The position numbers and the translations under genes were made by a program. From positions 1-18,608 of the forward strand of contig DATIKJ010000046.1 of the NCBI GenBank assembly GCA_035477615.1: 18,608 nt of DNA. The letters are read 5' to 3'. This document shows, piece by piece, positions 8,240 to 15,067 of the stretch. The DNA comes from UBA2277 sp035477615. Its GTDB lineage: Bacteria > Patescibacteriota > Microgenomatia > UBA1400 > MFAQ01. Each line of letters starts with the position of its first letter. Within the stretch, counting starts at the first letter, position 1. Below the pieces are notes generated by a model that had not been told where the DNA came from, did not search any database, and worked only from the letters and a program-made list of their open reading frames with translations.

Positions 8240-8530
8240 CAAAAAGCCGGTCCGTACAATGCCCCTAAAACGGCTTCTGGAACTTTTTGTGGATAGTTTA
8301 TCATTGGTCAATAGCCTCAACTTTTCGGGTTTATCTATGGTTAAGCTCAAAATGAGGCTACCAGGCACAAACAGTAAAAGAATGACACATGAAGGATCAT
8401 AGGGGAGGCTAACCCGAAAACTATTCGGGATTTCTACAGATATAAACCAATGGGTGAATCCTAATCATCTGGAGCCCAACTATGTGCCATACGTCGCAAA
8501 AGTGTTATTGTGCGTCGTATCATAAATCAT
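8240..8530. ncRNA. Candidate structured RNA with multistem, pseudoknot-capable fold
   Basis: A set of perfect complementary segments fits one closed fold. The outer stem is CATTGGT (8302-8308) with ACCAATG (8446-8452). Inside it are hairpin 1, TAGCCTCA (8312-8319) with TGAGGCTA (8353-8360), and hairpin 2, CCCGAA (8413-8418) with TTCGGG (8424-8429). The loop of hairpin 1 carries TTTTCGGGTT (8322-8331), an exact 10-nt complement of AACCCGAAAA (8411-8420), so it can invade hairpin 2 as a pseudoknot or switch. A further stem AAGCCG (8244-8249) / CGGCTT (8271-8276) and the 10-bp hairpin at 8489-8520 flank it. A + strand transcript would end at the hairpin at 8670. I found no signature of RNase P RNA, tmRNA, SRP RNA or 6S RNA. 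Strand is not settled: the minus strand has a T-run after CGGCTT at 8245-8241. Confidence 0.5.
8489..8520. repeat. Imperfect inverted repeat resembling a tyrosine-recombinase core site
   Basis: Left arm ATACGTCGCAAA (8489-8500) and right arm TGTGCGTCGTAT (8509-8520) match as inverted repeats at 10 of 12 positions, with an 8-nt centre AGTGTTAT. Two arms of 11-13 bp around a 6-8 bp overlap is the normal layout of a core site for this recombinase class. TTATTGTGCG of the right half recurs at 7886-7895, next to the recombinase start. The same repeat could instead be a hairpin of a structured RNA. Confidence 0.4.
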
Positions 8531-8669
8531 TCTTCTCTACCACTACCGGAAAGATAAACAGGGAAGTGTAGAAGTATTACAACTCTTTCACTCCCCAAGA
8601 TAACCAACAACGAAGATGTCAATAAAAATGAATAATAAAATAAATAATCGATTGCCATAGCCCTGCTCC

Positions 8670-8700
8670 CGACAAGGCTTGTCGTGTTTTCTTTATTCTT
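8670..8700 (+). terminator. Rho-independent terminator, + strand
   Basis: CGACAA (8670-8675) and TTGTCG (8679-8684) form a 6-bp stem with a GGC loop, followed by TGTTTTCTTTATTCTT, 12 T in 16 bases. No coding gene on the + strand ends here, so it supports a noncoding + strand transcript from the structured region upstream. Confidence 0.55.
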
Positions 8701-8734
8701 TTGACAACTATATCAAACCCACTCACCTAGCAAG

Positions 8735-8743
8735 TTATCCACA
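8735..8743 (+). promoter_or_regulatory. Second perfect DnaA box TTATCCACA
   Basis: An exact match to the DnaA 9-mer, 14 bp before the first TTCGTGAAAA repeat and 47 bp before the iterons, so part of one compact cluster of repeated protein-binding-like sites at 8735-8845. Confidence 0.5.
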
Positions 8744-8754
8744 TGACTGCTAAA

Positions 8755-8785
8755 TTTTCGTGAAAACTCTCCTATTTCGTGAAAA
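8755..8785. repeat. Two TTCGTGAAAA direct repeats
   Basis: TTCGTGAAAA occurs at 8757-8766 and 8776-8785, a spacing of 19 bp. The first copy extends to TTTTCGTGAAAA, an inverted repeat with a two-base centre, as expected for a dimeric binding protein. Confidence 0.6.
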
Positions 8786-8789
8786 GTAT

Positions 8790-8845
8790 TATAGGATATG
8801 TGTTATAGGATAATTACTATAGGGTTAATATTATAGGGTCTCTCC
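8790..8845. repeat. Four iterons of exactly 14 bp period
   Basis: TATAGGA, TATAGGA, TATAGGG and TATAGGG begin at 8790, 8804, 8818 and 8832. The 7-bp cores recur every 14 bp while the 7-bp spacers differ (TATGTGT, TAATTAC, TTAATAT, TCTCTCC). Constant spacing with variable spacers indicates selection on protein binding rather than simple tandem duplication. The run ends 59 bp before the stop of the membrane-protein gene. Confidence 0.75.
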
Positions 8846-8904
8846 CCTTTTTTGCTAGCCACACCTAAAAATTTTTATAACTCAAATCAAAAATATCCTT
8901 ATTC

Positions 8905-9732
8905 TCAACTACCCACCCACGAAGTTGTCAAAAAACCTACCACAATTATTATCATTACTGTTACACCATACTCCAGAAGGCTTTCTAGATATACCCTATT
9001 CGATAATCTCTGTTCCAAGATACCGAACAAAGCATACAGTCCCGAAGTTAAAATCAGTCCGCCCATAAATGGCTTAACCGGCCAAAAACACAAGACTCCA
9101 GAAAGAATAGCAACTATCCAACTCGAAGAAAGAGCATATCTCCATACTTGTGGACCATAGTTATTTTTCAGATCAACACTCCAAAGACTTGGATATGCCA
9201 ACACAAACGAAACCGCAAAAGATATTGGAATTACCCACCAAAACGCCAACTTTAAACTCAAAGCAACCGTAAAAAAGAATAATGATGTTACTAAGGTTAA
9301 TATAAAATTCACCGAACGCGCAGCTCTGAACAACTGAATTGTCCTAATTGATGCCACAGAAAAAATATTTTCGATTAACAATATACCATAAAAACCCAAT
9401 CCAAAAAGTAAAAAATATACTGCTTTAAAAATTCCAGCCAACAACTGTGATGACTCAACAGAAAGTGATTTTCCAAACATCCCTGGAAAAGCTGTGGGTA
9501 AAAAGTTTGAAAACAAACCGCTTCCTAGAGTAAACATCACTGGCAAAATAATTAAGGTAATCCACTCAATACCCTTTAGATCGTCAAATAAAACCCACAC
9601 AGATAAAATATACGATACTGCTGCTACAGCTAAAACTAGACCAAATCGATAGTCTACTTGAGCCCAAGTCGTCAACCACAAAAAGAAAGCAATTAACGTA
9701 CTTACCAAAATAAATTTTGTTCTTTTAGACAT
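8905..9732 (-). CDS. Multi-pass membrane protein, unknown function
   Basis: 275 residues from the chosen ATG at 9732-9730, with about eight or nine hydrophobic segments (roughly 7-25, 30-48, 58-78, 100-122, 145-165, 167-187, 205-243 and 255-272). A basic start (MSKRTK) puts the N-terminus inside. No catalytic or transporter motif is visible; conserved-looking features are aromatic and glycine residues in the membrane segments. An ATG at 9753 would add seven residues but would overlap yebC by 19 nt; the ATG at 9732 follows the yebC stop by 2 nt, the same spacing seen in the gyrase cluster, so I prefer it. Co-transcribed with yebC. It may be a candidate-phylum-specific domain of unknown function; I cannot name one with certainty. 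Confidence 0.85.
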   Translation of the reverse strand: MSKRTKFILVSTLIAFFLWLTTWAQVDYRFGLVLAVAAVSYILSVWVLFDDLKGIEWITLIILPVMFTLGSGLFSNFLPTAFPGMFGKSLSVESSQLLAGIFKAVYFLLFGLGFYGILLIENIFSVASIRTIQLFRAARSVNFILTLVTSLFFFTVALSLKLAFWWVIPISFAVSFVLAYPSLWSVDLKNNYGPQVWRYALSSSWIVAILSGVLCFWPVKPFMGGLILTSGLYALFGILEQRLSNRVYLESLLEYGVTVMIIIVVGFLTTSWVGS

Positions 9733-9734
9733 AA

Positions 9735-10259
9735 TTACTCCATATTGGACCAAATATCGACCACATCATCAAGATCCGTCAGTGTCTCAATTAACTCGTT
9801 TACTTTCTCTTTGGACTCCTCGTCAAGTTTTACCATCGGCACTGATGAAATTGACTTCATATACGAGACCGATCCAGGACCACCCAACTTAGCTTCATGC
9901 TTATTTAGCACCGAATTCATCTCTGTTGCAGTCCGATTGCGATTATCCGTTACCGCCGTAATCATAATGCCCACGCCTTCACGACTGTATGCCTCGTAGA
10001 TGACCTCCTCTGTTGTGTTAGCGCCACCTGCACCCAAACCTTTTTCAACGGCTCTCTTAATATTCTCCATCGGCATGTTTACCGCCCTCGCTTCATCAAC
10101 ACAAGCTCTTAAAAAATGATTACCAACCACGTCTCCAGAACCACCCTTTTTAACGGCTATATGAATCTTTTTTGCAATTTTTGTAAACACTGCACCTCTC
10201 TTGTTATCTTCAACTGCTTTCTGATGCTTAATTGTTGACCACTTTGAATGACCGGACAT
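9735..10259 (-). CDS. yebC: YebC/PmpR family protein lacking the middle domain
   Basis: YebC proteins were long annotated as transcription regulators; newer work ties members to the ribosome and relief of stalling on proline-rich sequences. The first domain is typical: MSGHSKWSTIKHQKAVEDNK and the FTKIAKKI helix, then EAYSREGVGIMITAVTDNRNRTATEM, the family hallmark, and GSVSYM at about 129-134. The protein then passes straight to VPMVKLDEESKEKVNELIE and TLTDLDDVVDIWSN, which match the C-terminal helix and strand of normal YebC. About 70 residues of the usual third domain are absent, so it is 174 rather than about 245 residues. The frame is open and both flanks are well conserved, so this looks like a real compact form rather than a frameshift. 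It is first in a two-gene operon. Confidence 0.93.
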   Translation of the reverse strand: MSGHSKWSTIKHQKAVEDNKRGAVFTKIAKKIHIAVKKGGSGDVVGNHFLRACVDEARAVNMPMENIKRAVEKGLGAGGANTTEEVIYEAYSREGVGIMITAVTDNRNRTATEMNSVLNKHEAKLGGPGSVSYMKSISSVPMVKLDEESKEKVNELIETLTDLDDVVDIWSNME

Positions 10260-10271
10260 GTCTCAATTCTA
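10257..10271 (-). promoter_or_regulatory. Extended -10 promoter at the yebC start
   Basis: TGG-TAGAAT on the minus strand (TAGAAT at 10271-10266) is an extended -10. The predicted start falls on the A of the ATG at 10259, so the message would be leaderless. No Shine-Dalgarno sequence is present. Confidence 0.45.
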
Positions 10272-10287
10272 CCAAACAATCTACAGC

Positions 10288-10316
10288 TTGACATACAGTA
10301 ATTTTCTCTTTATATT
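10288..10316 (+). promoter_or_regulatory. Near-consensus sigma70 promoter giving a 2-nt leader
   Basis: TTGACA at 10288-10293, a 17-nt spacer and TATATT at 10311-10316 make the strongest promoter in the window. The predicted start is about 10323, two bases before the ATG at 10325, so the message should be essentially leaderless. It overlaps the divergent yebC control region. Confidence 0.75.
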
Positions 10317-10324
10317 GTCTCAGC

Positions 10325-11032
10325 ATGAACAATGACTCTACGCACGATTTAACACAAGAAGCAATAAAAGCTGCCGTCGGAAAAAACTGGAACGAAGCCA
10401 TCAGTTTAAATGAAAAAATTCTTGAGACTTACCCAAATGACATCTCCACACTAAATCGTCTTGGAATCTCCTACTCCATGATCGGTAAAAACAAAAAGGC
10501 TGAAGAAAAATTTAAAGAGGTTCTCAGTATTGACGCTCACAACCCAATAGCCAAAAATAACCTTTTTCGACTCAAATCCAATAAAAATACCGGACTCCTA
10601 AACCCTTTTACTCAAACAGTCAGTTTTATCGAAGAACCAGGAAAATCAAAGGTTGTTCCTCTTGTTTGTCAGGCTGAGCCAAAAATATTTTCAACACTAA
10701 ACATCGGAGAACCAGTAGATCTCAGCTCGTGTAAACATAAAGTCAGAGTCGCTAACTCAAAAAATATTTTTATTGGTTACCTTCCAGACAATATCTCTCA
10801 CCGACTTTTACAACTACTCAAAACCGGCTACAAATATAAGACAGTAATGAAATCCGTCAATCCCAAACTACCTCAAGTTTTCATCCAAGAAACACACGCT
10901 TCAAAACGCCTTAGAGGTGTTCCATCGTTCCCCTTAGACGAAAACGAACTACTTCCCTCCCTTTCTGCCGGAGAATCAAGTGAGCTTCCCCCGTTAGAAA
11001 TATATGACCCCTTGATGGGCGAAGAGAATTAA
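10325..11032 (+). CDS. TPR protein with unassigned C-terminal domain
   Basis: 235 residues. Two tetratricopeptide repeats cover about residues 7-74 (QEAIKAAVGKNWNEAISLNE, then TLNRLGISYSMIGKNKKAEE), with the usual W/Y-A-G-A-A spacing; TPRs normally bind protein partners. A second domain at about 118-200 runs through GEPVDLSS, KHKVRVANSKNIFIGYLPDN and LLKTGYKYKTVMKSVNPKLP. Its 'iGyLp....rLl.ll..G' pattern is reminiscent of HIRAN-type nucleic-acid-binding domains, but this is only a similarity by eye. The C-terminus is acidic and low in complexity. There is no signal peptide, so it is probably cytosolic. The start is fixed by a strong promoter ending 9 nt upstream. Its stop overlaps that of the convergent gene at 11029 by three bases. 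Confidence 0.85.
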   Translation: MNNDSTHDLTQEAIKAAVGKNWNEAISLNEKILETYPNDISTLNRLGISYSMIGKNKKAEEKFKEVLSIDAHNPIAKNNLFRLKSNKNTGLLNPFTQTVSFIEEPGKSKVVPLVCQAEPKIFSTLNIGEPVDLSSCKHKVRVANSKNIFIGYLPDNISHRLLQLLKTGYKYKTVMKSVNPKLPQVFIQETHASKRLRGVPSFPLDENELLPSLSAGESSELPPLEIYDPLMGEEN

Positions 11033-11916
11033 TCTTTAATCCACACTCTCATTTTTTCCTCATTTTCCACAAAATCCGGTCGTGATATCTTTGTACACCC
11101 CAAATGTTCTTTCAAAACCCTTTCTGTTTCTTCATACTGTATTTCACAACTATAAACACACCCTTTTCCATCTACAACTTCTTCTGTGTTTGCCTTTAAT
11201 TCAACAATGTGCATTCCAACTGACTCTAATTGATTTGCCAACACGGTACCCTTACCAGACACTCCAGAAATATTATTGATCGATATATTTGCATTTTCAT
11301 TAAGAATTGCCTCGACAACAAATTTGTTTTTTGTCCAAAGACTCATTGTTTGATTAAACTCCAAAAATATCTCTCCATCAGGATCAGTCACTCTATTAAA
11401 TACGGTTTCAGGTATAGACATCTCGAGCACTCTTTTTGACTTAACTGCATCAACTAAAAACTTTCTAATTAAAACTCTATCTTTTACGCTAATATCTGTC
11501 TTAAGCCCAAAAGAAAGAATATTTCCTAAAACGCTCTCAACTTGTAAACTGTCATCGATCTTAATAACTCTTGAAATAACCACTCCCATAGACTGACCCA
11601 AAGATCTCTTAATAATTTCATAAGGATTTTTTTCAGAAACTCCATATCTCCACACTGATTCCAAAGGATATCGAGCTTCTGAATCATATACTTTTATTCT
11701 TAATCCTTTTGGCATTTTTACCCACCCAACCATTTCTTCTTCTGGTCTTAATAACATAACTCCAACACTATCATTTCCTACAACTACAATATTAAGACCA
11801 GTTTTTTTACTAAATATCCCCTTTCTTGTCACATCAAAAACCAATAATCCAATAAGTATAAATAAAAAAATACCTCCTAAAATAAACAACAACTTGTCTT
11901 TAGTTCTGCCCTTCAT
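11029..11916 (-). CDS. Membrane-anchored LytR_C-domain protein, divergent LCP-like
   Basis: 295 residues with one N-terminal membrane segment (about 10-27) after a basic start, so most of the protein should be outside the cytoplasm. The C-terminal part (about 207-262) has the LytR_C layout: ISINNISGVSGKGTVLANQL then ESVGMHIVELKANTEE, matching 'v.V.Ngsg..G.a..la..L...G..v'. The region before it resembles a shortened, divergent LytR-CpsA-Psr domain (VVVGNDSVGVMLLRP, WVKMPKGLRIKVYDSE), but I do not see the arginines and aspartates needed for phosphotransfer, so attachment of cell-wall polymers is not assured. It overlaps the antiporter gene by 17 nt and is the last gene of the six-gene operon. 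Confidence 0.7.
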   Translation of the reverse strand: MKGRTKDKLLFILGGIFLFILIGLLVFDVTRKGIFSKKTGLNIVVVGNDSVGVMLLRPEEEMVGWVKMPKGLRIKVYDSEARYPLESVWRYGVSEKNPYEIIKRSLGQSMGVVISRVIKIDDSLQVESVLGNILSFGLKTDISVKDRVLIRKFLVDAVKSKRVLEMSIPETVFNRVTDPDGEIFLEFNQTMSLWTKNKFVVEAILNENANISINNISGVSGKGTVLANQLESVGMHIVELKANTEEVVDGKGCVYSCEIQYEETERVLKEHLGCTKISRPDFVENEEKMRVWIKD

Positions 11917-13582
11917 AAATACTTTTCAAAATAATATCTTGTCTCTTCTTGTAACAAACTAAGGTATCTTTGTCTTTTCCATATTTCTTTACAACCTGAC
12001 TCATGTGCCAACCGCTCACAAAATGTGGAAAAATAACATAAGAAACCCCGGCTTCGTAAAGCTCTTTTGCCTGAACAAAACTCTCTGCATCGGCAATTAT
12101 CGGAACATCAATCTTTTTATTTTTCAACTCTGTAATAAGTGACAAAGAATCATTTACATTTTTTATCGTAGAGATAACTAATTTCGCTTCTGCAATATTG
12201 GTTAACTCCAAAACATCAGGATCGGTCGCATCTGCAAAAATAATCGTGTCCCCTTTTCTTTTTAGTTCTTTAACCACTTGTGGATTAAAATCAACTACTA
12301 CAATATTTTCATCAATCTTTTTCAAAAATGACAAAATACTTTTTCCAGTTCTATCACCCCCAAACAGCACAATATGATTTTTATGCTCTACTTTTGTTTG
12401 GTGATTTTTTCCTCTAAACTTAAAAAGTATCTTTGACAATTTACTGATTCCAATACTTAGTTTTTCTGATTTACTTATAAACATCGTTGACAACGCCATC
12501 GAGAATAAACCAGCCATAGTTACAGCCTTAACCAGCGGTTCTTGCCACAATCCGTTCGTTAAACCAACAGACAAAACTACCAAAGAAAACTCCGACATCT
12601 GCGTCATGTTTATACCCATCATAATTGCATTTCTTCCGCTCAGACCCACAACTCTCGAAACTAAATGGGAAACCAAAAATTTCACCACGACAATCATAGG
12701 AATCAAAACCAAAAACAATATCCAGTTTACTCCTCCCAAACCCACTTGAAAGCCCAGTAACACAAAGAATAATGTCAAAAATACATCTCGCAAAACCCTA
12801 ATCTTACTAACAATCTGAAAATGACCCCAGCTAGTTGACAAAGATAGTCCTGCAAGTAGTCCTCCAACCTCAGGAGATAGTCCAAAAAGCTTTACAGACC
12901 CATAAATGACTAGTGCAAACCAAGCAAGACTAAAAAGAACCAAATCTTCTGCTGTTTTGATTACATGCTTCATCAACTGAGAAATAATAAAATGACCAAC
13001 CACATTCACAGCCAAAACAAGCATAACCATTTTTCCCAAAAGTGTAACTAAACTCATCACATCAACACTCTTTCCTACACTTGGTAAAAATACCAACATA
13101 CCAATAGCTAAAACATCTTGAAGTAGTAATACTCCCAACGTTAATCTACCTGAGTAACTATTAAGCTCTTTTTTCTCCGACAATACTTTCACCACTACAA
13201 TTGTGCTACTAAAAGTCATTGCTACCGCGAACAATATCGCAGTTAAAGGTGCAAAACCAATCGCAAATAAACCAAAAACAACATAGATAGCAATCAGTAG
13301 CAATGTTTGTCCTAAGAATAAAAACACCGCCTCTTTACCAACCTTTCGGATCTCATTCCAGTTCATTTCTAATCCCACTAAAAACAATAATAAAGTCACT
13401 CCCAAAACACCCAAAGACTCCAAAACTAATACACTAGGTGAACCAATCAATCCAGACAATCCCAAAATAAAGCCAGACAAAACATGCCCAATAATTGAGG
13501 GTAAACCAAAATAACGAAATACAATACCCACCAATACAGCAATCACAAAAACCGCAACCAACTCAACGATAAACATCTCCAT
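11900..13582 (-). CDS. Kef-type cation/proton antiporter with C-terminal TrkA-N domain
   Basis: Membrane antiporter of the CPA2 family (PF00999-like) joined to a cytoplasmic Rossmann regulatory domain. About twelve hydrophobic segments fill residues 1-370; GLPSIIGHVLSGFILG, TFSSTIVVVKVLSEKKE and LLLQDVLAIGML (the D in QD is the expected ion-coupling site) follow the KefB/KefC pattern. From about residue 402 a nucleotide-binding domain begins: NHIVLFGGDRTGKSILSFL with a G-G-x-x-x-G loop, an acidic residue after VVVD, and FADATDPDVLELTNI, typical of TrkA-N/RCK_N. No KefF-like partner is nearby. GTG (13585), ATG (13582) and ATG (13576) are in-frame starts; I chose 13582. It is 9 nt after the pseudouridine synthase stop and overlaps the next gene by 17 nt. 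Confidence 0.92.
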   Translation of the reverse strand: MEMFIVELVAVFVIAVLVGIVFRYFGLPSIIGHVLSGFILGLSGLIGSPSVLVLESLGVLGVTLLLFLVGLEMNWNEIRKVGKEAVFLFLGQTLLLIAIYVVFGLFAIGFAPLTAILFAVAMTFSSTIVVVKVLSEKKELNSYSGRLTLGVLLLQDVLAIGMLVFLPSVGKSVDVMSLVTLLGKMVMLVLAVNVVGHFIISQLMKHVIKTAEDLVLFSLAWFALVIYGSVKLFGLSPEVGGLLAGLSLSTSWGHFQIVSKIRVLRDVFLTLFFVLLGFQVGLGGVNWILFLVLIPMIVVVKFLVSHLVSRVVGLSGRNAIMMGINMTQMSEFSLVVLSVGLTNGLWQEPLVKAVTMAGLFSMALSTMFISKSEKLSIGISKLSKILFKFRGKNHQTKVEHKNHIVLFGGDRTGKSILSFLKKIDENIVVVDFNPQVVKELKRKGDTIIFADATDPDVLELTNIAEAKLVISTIKNVNDSLSLITELKNKKIDVPIIADAESFVQAKELYEAGVSYVIFPHFVSGWHMSQVVKKYGKDKDTLVCYKKRQDIILKSIYEGQN

Positions 13583-13591
13583 CACTTCATT

Positions 13592-14320
13592 CTAATCGGA
13601 AACCAGCACTTTAAGCAACTGTTCGCAATCATCTGGCAAAGGTGCCACTACTTCTATCTTATTACCTGCAAAATTTTTAAACTTAATCCTTTCTGCGTGT
13701 AAAAAATGATGACTCAAAAACTCCCTATCTCTCTTAGCTAACTCTTTGTTCAAATACTTTTCATCCGCAAAAATTGGCCAACCTAAAAATGACAAATGCA
13801 CCCTTATCTGATGAGTTCTCCCTGTCATTAAATTCAATCTCAAAAAAGTAAGGGCATTCTTCCAGTGTTCTGAATTTTCATATTTATACCTTTTCAAAAC
13901 ATGCCATTCTGTTATCGCCTTTTTGCCTTCGTAGTGCACTTGCCATTTTTCTCTATCAAGCAGACTTCGCTTCATAGGTAGTATCACCGTCCCCTCATCT
14001 GGCTCAACCCTGCCGTGCACCAACGCTACATACTCTTTGGACAAATCTCTTTTCTTGAAAAGTCTTAAATAATATATAAGTGCTTTTGGATTTTTTGCTA
14101 TTACCAAACAACCACTTGTTTCTTTATCTAACCGATGACAGAATCCACTTCGCTGACGAAACACCTTATCAGTATACTGAAAAAACTCTTTTCCTTGCCT
14201 TTCCTCTATCCAGTCTTGAACAGTTAGTGCAGATACCGAATCAGCCCTATTTACTACTAATCCCACCGGTTTATTAATTACCAGCGTCTCACTGTCCTCG
14301 TAAAGTACGTCTATTTCCAT
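13592..14320 (-). CDS. RluA-family RNA pseudouridine synthase
   Basis: Converts selected uridines of rRNA or tRNA to pseudouridine. The catalytic motif HRLDKETSG has D65 as nucleophile; the N-terminal part DVLYEDSETLVINKPVGLVV and the C-terminal GRTHQIRVHLSFLGWPI (167-183) are family hallmarks. There is no N-terminal S4 domain, so at 242 residues it is closer to RluA/TruC-like short forms than to RluD; the target base cannot be told from sequence. It overlaps the end of lspA by 32 nt in another frame; the next in-frame ATG is far inside the protein, so this overlap is probably real. Confidence 0.93.
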   Translation of the reverse strand: MEIDVLYEDSETLVINKPVGLVVNRADSVSALTVQDWIEERQGKEFFQYTDKVFRQRSGFCHRLDKETSGCLVIAKNPKALIYYLRLFKKRDLSKEYVALVHGRVEPDEGTVILPMKRSLLDREKWQVHYEGKKAITEWHVLKRYKYENSEHWKNALTFLRLNLMTGRTHQIRVHLSFLGWPIFADEKYLNKELAKRDREFLSHHFLHAERIKFKNFAGNKIEVVAPLPDDCEQLLKVLVSD

Positions 14321-14681
14321 TAACTCCCAGTATATACGACACTACCCCCAAACTGATCAAGACATCAGATAGATTAAAACAAAAAGGCAAAATTGGAAAA
14401 CAAACATAATCCCAGACACTACCCCAAATAAACCTGCAAACAATATTACCCGCTCCCCCCAAAGCGATTAAATACAAAGATAGTAAATATCTTTTTTTAA
14501 TGTAGATTTCATAACCAAACCAAAAAATGAAAACCGCAAATACAAATATCGAAATTGTCTTCCCAATCTCCTGACCCAATCCAAAAGACACTCCCCTGTT
14601 CTCCAAGCCAAAATTTATCATTCTAAAAACGCTCTGCAAAATCATATCTCCCACCAAAACGATCACCCAAAGATATTTCAC
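14289..14681 (-). CDS. lspA: Lipoprotein signal peptidase (LspA, signal peptidase II), minimal and divergent
   Basis: Cleaves signal peptides of lipid-modified prolipoproteins in the membrane by an aspartyl mechanism. Only 130 residues with about four membrane segments. Conserved elements are D12 in VGDMILQ (the usual DQxxK, with K missing), NRGVSFGL at 28-35 (NxGxxFG), GGAGNIVCRF at 75-84, and the catalytic pair D91 (SVWDYV) and D106 (FNLSDVLI). The normally invariant D in GNxxDR is C82 here. Both catalytic aspartates remain, so it is probably active. It shares an ATGA overlap with the upstream zinc-finger gene and lies one gene from an Lgt-like protein, consistent with lipoprotein maturation. 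Confidence 0.88.
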   Translation of the reverse strand: MKYLWVIVLVGDMILQSVFRMINFGLENRGVSFGLGQEIGKTISIFVFAVFIFWFGYEIYIKKRYLLSLYLIALGGAGNIVCRFIWGSVWDYVCFPILPFCFNLSDVLISLGVVSYILGVNGNRRTLRGQ

Positions 14682-15067
14682 TTTTCAGACTTTTTTTCTG
14701 CCTTCTTAGCACAATCCATACATAACTCTGCAGTTGGCGTCACTGCCAATCTATCTGTATCAATCATCTTGCCACAACCAGCGCAAGTTCCATATTTTCC
14801 CAACTTAATTCTCGTCAGGGTTTTACGAATCGCAATGAGCGATTTTGCCACTTGCATTCTCATCGCAAAAGCTCTATCGTGCTCTACATTCTCTGCCACA
14901 TCAGAGTCAACCGAGTTGTCTGAGTCACGATTGCCAGTGATAAATGGATCAACCTCTTTAAGTTCTTTTTTTGTTTCTTTTAGTTTTTTCTGCTCCCCTT
15001 TTAGATAAGCCACAAGAGGTTTCAAAAGCTGAGAAGGAAAGGATATTTTTCTATTATTTTTTTCCAT
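14678..15067 (-). CDS. DksA/TraR-type C4 zinc-finger protein
   Basis: 129 residues. A helical, charged N-terminal part (about 15-90; KGEQKKLKETKKELKE and RMQVAKSLIAIRKTLTRI) precedes the zinc finger C95-x2-C98 ... C116-x2-C119 (YGTCAGCGKMI, AELCMDCAKK). The linker GKYGxCxxCG is the DksA/TraR hallmark. DksA-family proteins enter the RNA polymerase secondary channel to tune transcription initiation. In DksA two aspartates sit at the coiled-coil tip; here the acidic middle part (DPFITGNRDSDNSVDSD) may play that role, but I cannot fix the tip residues. It overlaps lgt-like by 14 nt and lspA by 4 nt. Confidence 0.9.
   Translation of the reverse strand: MEKNNRKISFPSQLLKPLVAYLKGEQKKLKETKKELKEVDPFITGNRDSDNSVDSDVAENVEHDRAFAMRMQVAKSLIAIRKTLTRIKLGKYGTCAGCGKMIDTDRLAVTPTAELCMDCAKKAEKKSEK

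Larger units (their letters stand above)
7883..8904. other. 1-kb gene-free region with origin-like and structured elements
   Basis: No open frame here looks coding. Left to right it holds an 8-bp hairpin (7932-7952), two TAGGGGA copies (7952, 7967), a perfect DnaA box (8010), an AT-rich tract (about 8020-8150), a set of nested inverted repeats (8244-8520), a terminator-like hairpin (8670-8700), a second perfect DnaA box (8735), two TTCGTGAAAA repeats (8757, 8776) and four 14-bp iterons (8790-8845). Genes on both sides point into it. The density of signals says it is functional, either as a structured RNA gene, a replication or recombination locus, or a combination. Confidence 0.75.

Noticed and set aside
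8489..8520. Integron attC site
   Set aside because: The conserved attC ends (GTTRRRY and its complement) are absent, and the recombinase lacks the extra integron-integrase helix as far as I can see.
8240..8530. RNase P RNA, tmRNA, SRP RNA or 6S RNA
   Set aside because: I looked on both strands for GAGGAAAGTCC-type and ACAGAA-type RNase P motifs, a GGTTCGA T-arm for tmRNA, and the GGAAGG..AGCAGCC SRP loop, and found none convincing. GGAAAG near 8548 stands alone.
7883..8904. CRISPR array
   Set aside because: The repeats are 7-10 bp with 7-19 bp periods and there are no cas genes; these are iteron-like sites, not CRISPR repeats.
7883..8904. Replication terminus
   Set aside because: Flanking genes converge and a Xer-type recombinase is present, but the C-over-G bias of the + strand is the same on both sides, so no skew change marks a terminus here.
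8852..9160. 102-codon open frame on the + strand
   Set aside because: It lies mostly antisense to the membrane-protein gene and has no promoter, ribosome site or protein-like pattern; it is a shadow of the minus-strand gene.
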